Shown in pieces: positions 59,708 through 64,000 of a stretch of DNA of 64,000 nucleotides (its first letter is position 1; every line of letters starts with the position of its first letter). The stretch is from contig OW121855.1 in assembly GCA_933228895.1 (NCBI GenBank), positions 47,692,698 to 47,756,697 on the forward strand. Direction: 5' to 3'. A model generated the notes under the pieces. That model saw nothing but the letters and a program-made list of their open reading frames with translations. It was not told where the DNA came from and ran no database searches. The stretch comes from Platycnemis pennipes (lineage: Eukaryota; Arthropoda; Insecta; Odonata; Platycnemididae). Position numbers and translations under genes: made by a program.

Positions 59708-60482
59708 ATATCATGCATAAAAAAGATTAGTACTTGTATAGCTAGGCTTCCTGTTGCAATGATTACCTAACATTTTAAAAATAAGTTGGCGAAGTATTTT
59801 TTTCTTTTTTCTGAGGTACTTAACCTGATTTTATCCAAAACGCTAACCATGTGTGTAAAGTAGTCTGCTGCATGAAACTTAGGCCCTTCAAGTTCATGGT
59901 TGGCTCTTATGCCCTTCCGCTTGAGACTTTCCTCCCTGTACCTACGTTTCTATGGACAATCTACTGTGGCTTTCCGCGCATTTTCGTATTTGAAACGAAA
60001 GTTATTAGCGTGAAACCAGTACTGAGCGATTTTAAGCAATTGGAATAACTATATGTTTTGAGATTTTTAGTTTATGAAGTTTCGTGCAAGGACGTAAAAG
60101 GTTTGGATTGAATGAAAATCTTTATTGGCAAAGGGTTAAAAGAAAAAACTTAACTTCTAGTGAAGATATGGAGAGGTTACGCGATAGGATAATGAAGTGA
60201 AGAGATGAGAAAATCAATATTAGAATCGGTTGCAAGAGATGATGATTATAGGTTCATTCACATTGTTGGAAGAGAGTAGTTTTAGAGATGTCTGCAGAAA
60301 TCGTGCGTTCAGTGCATAAACGCTGTATTTTTCACAGGCTCAAACAAATGTATTGATGACATAAACTCATTCTAATTTCTTAAAAAGTTATGCAGGCCAT
60401 AATTCTGCAAAACCTTCTTGCATATATGTGACATAAATAAGAACACAAAAGTTGTATTACACACACTATTACCCTCGGATTA
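59708..60482. other. Non-coding stretch with a doubtful retrotransposon tail
   Basis: At about 60165-60235 one frame reads DMERLRDRIMK and a GATGATGATTAT tail follows. This faintly resembles the RTE-like C-terminus at 58600. Too weak to list separately. Nothing else recognised. Confidence 0.3.
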
Positions 60483-60722
60483 TCCATGGTTATGAAGAGA
60501 GGACATTTTTGTAGAATTGTAATAATAGAGTTTCTGTGGCCAGATGAAGGCAATTGTTCAAGGATTAGGGAATGGAAAAAGAGCAAAGAAAGGCATCATA
60601 TGAGGTATATAGACCAAGTCGTTAAGGGTGTAACAGAGAAGAGTTATACGAGCAATCATGTAACTAGCAATCGGTCGAGAGTGAGAAGAAGAGTCACATC
60701 TAACCAATCTTATGATTGACGA
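60483..60722 (+). mobile_element. C-terminal fragment of the RTE-like retrotransposon
   Basis: One frame from 60544 reads MKAIVQG, then after a frameshift RYIDQVVKGVTEKSYT and VTSNQSYD. These line up with MKAIVEG, MEQVVSDVKE and the terminal A-S-N-x-S-x-D of the copies at 47745 and 31651. The central part (SNHVTSNRSRVRRR) is diverged or scrambled relative to the K-R-L-A-D-R-R motif. Dead copy. Confidence 0.55.
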
Positions 60723-60894
60723 CAGGTAATTATATTTCTTTTTCTGTATCATGATTGTTTTTTCAATAACACTTGATTGGGAATCATGCGTTCAGCTGTC
60801 AAATTCCAGTTAAGTAAGCGTCAGCTTTTCAGTACAACCCGCATGTAGAGATCTGATCTACCTTAATGTAGGAAGATTGACGTCTCTCCTCACG

Positions 60895-61270
60895 TAAGTG
60901 GGCAATTCCGCGTTCTGCCATCCCCGGCTAATTAATGCAGCGGCTCACGCAAGACCACTTGCCTGCGGCCCCCTTGGTTATTCTATTCCCGGAACCCGAC
61001 CCGGTGCGGCGCTTCTGACGAAGCCGCGAGGCCCCGGTCGACCTCCGCACTGGTGTAAGCGGATTCTCTTAATTGCGAGGAAACAATTAACTGCGGCGCG
61101 GTGCATGCGGGTTCGGAACAGGAGTCAGTGACCATGAACGCACGGGGAAGTCGTTCGTTTACATTTGCTCCCTTATCGATCGCATGCATCACGGATTCTG
61201 GGTGCGTTTGGTGAATTTCTTCTCGTTCATTCAAAATCTTCCGGTGCTTTGTACGCAAGGAGGGTGGCTG
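60895..61270. other. CpG-rich island, no gene recognised
   Basis: GC- and CpG-rich sequence (for example GACCCGGTGCGGCGCTTCTG near 61000) in AT-rich surroundings. Open frames on both strands (60898-61131 plus, 60983-61258 minus) have no recognisable domain. It could be a promoter-proximal CpG island or an unrecognised exon; a GTAAGT donor-like site lies at about 60895. Confidence 0.35.
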
Positions 61271-61587
61271 GATCCATGCGGTGAGGTGGAATTAAGTGCT
61301 GTTAGCATCTAAAATGGAAAGGCCTATAAATGCTTATACCTTGATCTCTTCGACAAAGAATATTTTAATTACCTATTTACCAATATATACCACTGTTATA
61401 GGCGCACGTAAGTATGGAATCCGCAATAATATCTATGAAAGAGGTGAATACGGCATTTCATGTATCAAATTTTCAATCCAAAGCTATTTGAAAAAATACG
61501 TAGCAGTCAATTACGAATTCTCGTGAATATGCTATTAACATCATGACTATCACTGAGAATAACATTGTTTGAAATAGCATTACTACA

Positions 61588-61853
61588 GGAAAAACGAATG
61601 GTTTTAGTTTATCAAAATGCGGAGGGAAATAAAAATATTTTCCGTGAACACGATGGGTACATGATTTCCATAAATGGCTAGGTCATATAAAAATATATTA
61701 CTCATATTCGTGGAATTTCATTTTGGATTATAATGTTACATATTGATATCAAACTCGTATAAAGGATGACCGACCAACAAGGCCTCAAATAAATAAATAA
61801 AAGTAACTTGAAGGGAATTTGATTTTATTAATGCGATGCACCAATATATTTTC
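61588..61853 (+). repeat. Left arm of a 2.2 kb inverted-repeat structure
   Basis: About 266 bp starting GGAAAAACGAATGGTTTTAG and ending GATGCACCAATATATTTTC. Its reverse complement, roughly 80-85% identical by eye with small indels, is at 63504-63770. Strongly conserved segments include GATATCAAACTCGTATAAAG and AACTTGAAGGGAATTTGATT. No coding content. Confidence 0.9.
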
Positions 61854-62189
61854 CTCTCGCCTGTTGTTTCGAAAAATTTCAATCTGTGTGTAAGGAAGAA
61901 ATATTTTTAATGCTTTTTAGAGGCATTGTATGCTATCCGAGTCGTGGAATATTCATTTTATGTGATCCAATCGATATCAGAAAGGGTTATTGTCAATATC
62001 TCGCTACGATTAAGACCTTTTCAAATTACATAGTTTTCCCCACCTCGTTCCCACGGATAGATATGTCAAGAGTGCCGAATGATGCGAAAAATCCACCTCA
62101 TTCACGTGGCCACTCAACGACAAGCCGTTTACACGGACGATTGGGGGATTAAATCCTTTGCTAATTACAGACCTGCGATTCGTTCCGAG

Positions 62190-62450
62190 GGAGTGACAGT
62201 ATCTCTTTCTCTCCCTCCCCCTCTCCCTGTCTCGCTGATGGCAAATCTTCTAATCTTCCGAAAAAAGATGCTTTTCACGTTCCCTCTTTGGCACTGCGCA
62301 TTCCTCCGCTCTCCTCTCCCCATCCTTTCTTCCCTCGATTTTTCTTCCTATCTCCCTCTGTCTCACCTTCCTCCCCCATTCATTCCCTCCCACCGACCCC
62401 ACGTCTCTGACCCACGTTACAAGCCCGGCTCCTATTAATCTTCCTCGCAA
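62190..62450 (-). repeat. Pyrimidine-rich (C/T) block
   Basis: C/T-rich + strand beginning TCTTTCTCTCCCTCCCCCTC near 62202. Same class as the blocks at 26.2, 28.9, 33.1 and 34.7 kb. Confidence 0.65.
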
Positions 62451-63184
62451 TGTGGCAGCACTGCCTCGAGCTCACCATTATTCTGGACTCGGGTGCCATT
62501 TAATTTATTACTTGTTGCGTGAGGATATATCCGCTTATTTTGATCATGTCCCATTTTTCCACGTTGATTGAGCGTTCCTAGACACTCCACAGGTTTAACA
62601 TCGGGAATTACTTTTTTAAATTAGATAAGGAAGCAAATGCTACCCCATAAAATGTCAATTGGCCTTGTACCTATATTTGGAATTTATTAAACAGAAATTG
62701 CGATCTTTATGGTCGCGTATTTTGTGTTATAATCAGCCAAAAGGCTTGTGACGTGCCACATATATTGCTCAGCATTTAGCTTTTGTTTCTTCTGATTTAA
62801 TTTACTGCATTTTAACTATTGCTTAATCGGTTGATGCACAGTTTAACTGTACAGAAATTTGGGAGGGTTCACTATCTTTTAAGTCATGGGGTACATTGTG
62901 ATACAATGTTTTGGGCAAGGGAAAAATCCTTATTTTTAATTTCTCATTTAAACTATATTATTTTAAACAGGGAATCATCAAAACGTATGTGATCTGTGGT
63001 GCGATATATGACTTAAACCGCCACCCCGTAGGTACCTTCATCATTGTTTCAGTCACCGCAATAGCGTTTACGTAATGAAAATTGTAAATTTTTCAGTAAA
63101 TTTTATGTCCATGATGAGTATGAGGTTAAAAATTGAATTTTCCTCCTCTTCTTTCTTAATAATTACTTTTGTCACCGGGAACGG

Positions 63185-63260
63185 TAGTGAAGAGTAAAGT
63201 GTTGTGCTGGTAGGAGAAAGATGGCAGTTTTGAATCCCGTCACTGGTATGGATGTTGCGT
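63185..63260 (+). mobile_element. Possible tRNA-derived SINE fragment (family 2)
   Basis: GTGTTGTGCTGGTAGGAG (A-box-like) is followed by GGCAGTTTTGAATCCCGTCA (B-box-like) and CTGGTATGG. The spacing matches the other family 2 copies, but conservation is weak. Confidence 0.45.
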
Positions 63261-63503
63261 ATGTTTTAGGTTTAGCGTTTGGGTAGAAGTTTTGATGCAT
63301 CCTAAGCAGCTGGAGCACCCATTAAATTAAATAACACTGTGATCTTACTCTCAAAGTAGCCGTTAAAGAATTTTAGCATTGTCTAATTATTGTTGGATTC
63401 GTAGATTTCTTTTATCGCTGACGTACTGGTAGATTAGCATGCAAAAAATACTTTCATTAAAAGCACCGTCGTTTGCTTGTCGTTAGTTAGTTAATGTTAG
63501 TTA

Positions 63504-63770
63504 GAAAATATATTGGTGCATCGTATTAATTGAAATCAAATTCCCTTCAAGTTGCTTTTATTTATTTATATGAGGCCTTGTCAGTTGGTCATCCTTTATA
63601 CGAGTTTGATATCTATATGTACCATCATTTGTCAAAATGAAATTCCACGAATATAAATAAAGTATTTTAAAATGACCTCGCGATTCTTAGAATTTATATA
63701 CCCATCTTGTTCACGGAAAATTTTTTTATTTCTCTCCCCATTTTGATAAACTAAAACCATTCGTTTTTCC
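63504..63770 (-). repeat. Right arm of a 2.2 kb inverted-repeat structure
   Basis: Inverted partner of 61588-61853. Its inner end reads GAAAATATATTGGTGCATCG and its outer end CTAAAACCATTCGTTTTTCC. The arm is preceded by a short GTTAGTTAGTTAATGTTAG tract (about 63483-63503). Confidence 0.9.
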
Positions 63771-64000
63771 AGTTAGTCGTTTGAAATTTAACTATATGTA
63801 CCAGGGTTAACACATTGAGAAACTACTTCGTCCCCAATCATGTCACTTTTATGTTTCGGGATGCATCTCGACAGAATGGACAGAAAGAAGCCTTTAGGTG
63901 TTTACGTTTCATCAACCTACTTGAAACAGACCCTCGCGAAACCATATCACTCAAACTCACCGAGTTCCCCACCGAAAGCGAATGTAAAGAGATTTAAATT

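Larger units (their letters stand above)
61854..63503. other. Interior of the inverted-repeat structure
   Basis: About 1.65 kb between the arms. It contains a C/T-rich block at about 62190-62450 and AT-rich DNA. ORFs (88 and 119 codons at 61886-62152 and 62079-62438) show no transposase or other domain. A family 2 SINE-like segment lies at about 63185-63260. Confidence 0.5.

Noticed and set aside
60165..60240. Additional RTE-like tail (DMERLRDRIMK)
   Set aside because: Similarity to the K-R-L-A-D-R-R-I-E-W motif is too weak to separate from chance.
63803..63850. GTTAACACATTGAGAAACTACTTC as a TTAA-type transposon end
   Set aside because: Only a short resemblance to the right flank at 56.66 kb and no partner end in the window.
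1..64000. CRISPR array, bacterial operon or phage-like region
   Set aside because: No regularly spaced repeats with unique spacers, no dense co-directional ORFs and no ribosome-binding pattern; composition and repeats are eukaryotic.

Overview
The window looks like a stretch of an arthropod (probably insect) nuclear chromosome. It is AT-rich with very low coding density. There is no operon-like gene packing, no bacterial promoter or ribosome-binding pattern, and no long open reading frame with a recognisable host protein. It carries decayed non-LTR retrotransposons, tRNA-derived SINEs, foldback elements and simple repeats. The insect assignment is inference from repeat style; I cannot name the species. 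I found no convincing host gene, rRNA, functional tRNA or CRISPR array. The window is best read as intergenic or long-intron DNA, so exons too short or too ordinary to see by eye may be present.

Layout. 1-8.2 kb: one copy of a dispersed repeat with a conserved dyad (613-692), a long foldback element (2306-2489), a SINE (5806-5892) and a 1.6 kb purine/pyrimidine/purine mosaic (6475-8110). 8.2-25 kb: mostly featureless AT-rich DNA, with a SINE (about 15.9 kb), two more copies of the dyad repeat (19.1 and 19.6 kb), a small foldback-related element (20.7 kb) and a 25-bp tandem duplication (22.8 kb). 25-36 kb: a retrotransposon tail (25.45 kb), three separate two-copy tandem duplications of 152, 178 and 118 bp (27.6, 34.3 and 35.8 kb), an internally deleted retrotransposon (31.2-31.8 kb) and several pyrimidine-rich blocks. 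36-48.5 kb: three SINEs (40.2, 45.6 and 46.3 kb), the best coding remnant (RNase H plus zinc-knuckle end of a non-LTR polymerase, 42474-43260), another retrotransposon C-terminus (47.7-48.2 kb) and a foldback (48.3 kb). 48.5-64 kb: purine-rich blocks, a retrotransposon fragment (52.9 kb), a very regular 24-bp stem hairpin (55224-55279), a degenerate 12-nt array beside a perfect 16-bp inverted repeat (56.5 kb), a SINE/LINE cluster (58.5-60.7 kb), a CpG-rich island (60.9-61.3 kb) and a 2.2 kb structure bounded by two about 266-bp inverted arms (61588-63770).

The retroelement fragments share one pattern. All are 5'-truncated or internally deleted, all carry frameshifts and stops, and at least two end in ATG/GAT microsatellites. 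This fits target-primed reverse transcription followed by neutral decay. The most unusual items are the large inverted repeat at 61.6-63.8 kb, the hairpin at 55.2 kb, the recurrent strand-asymmetric purine or pyrimidine blocks, and the conserved dyad in the 613/19096/59633 repeat. I see no clear evidence of a new gene system.
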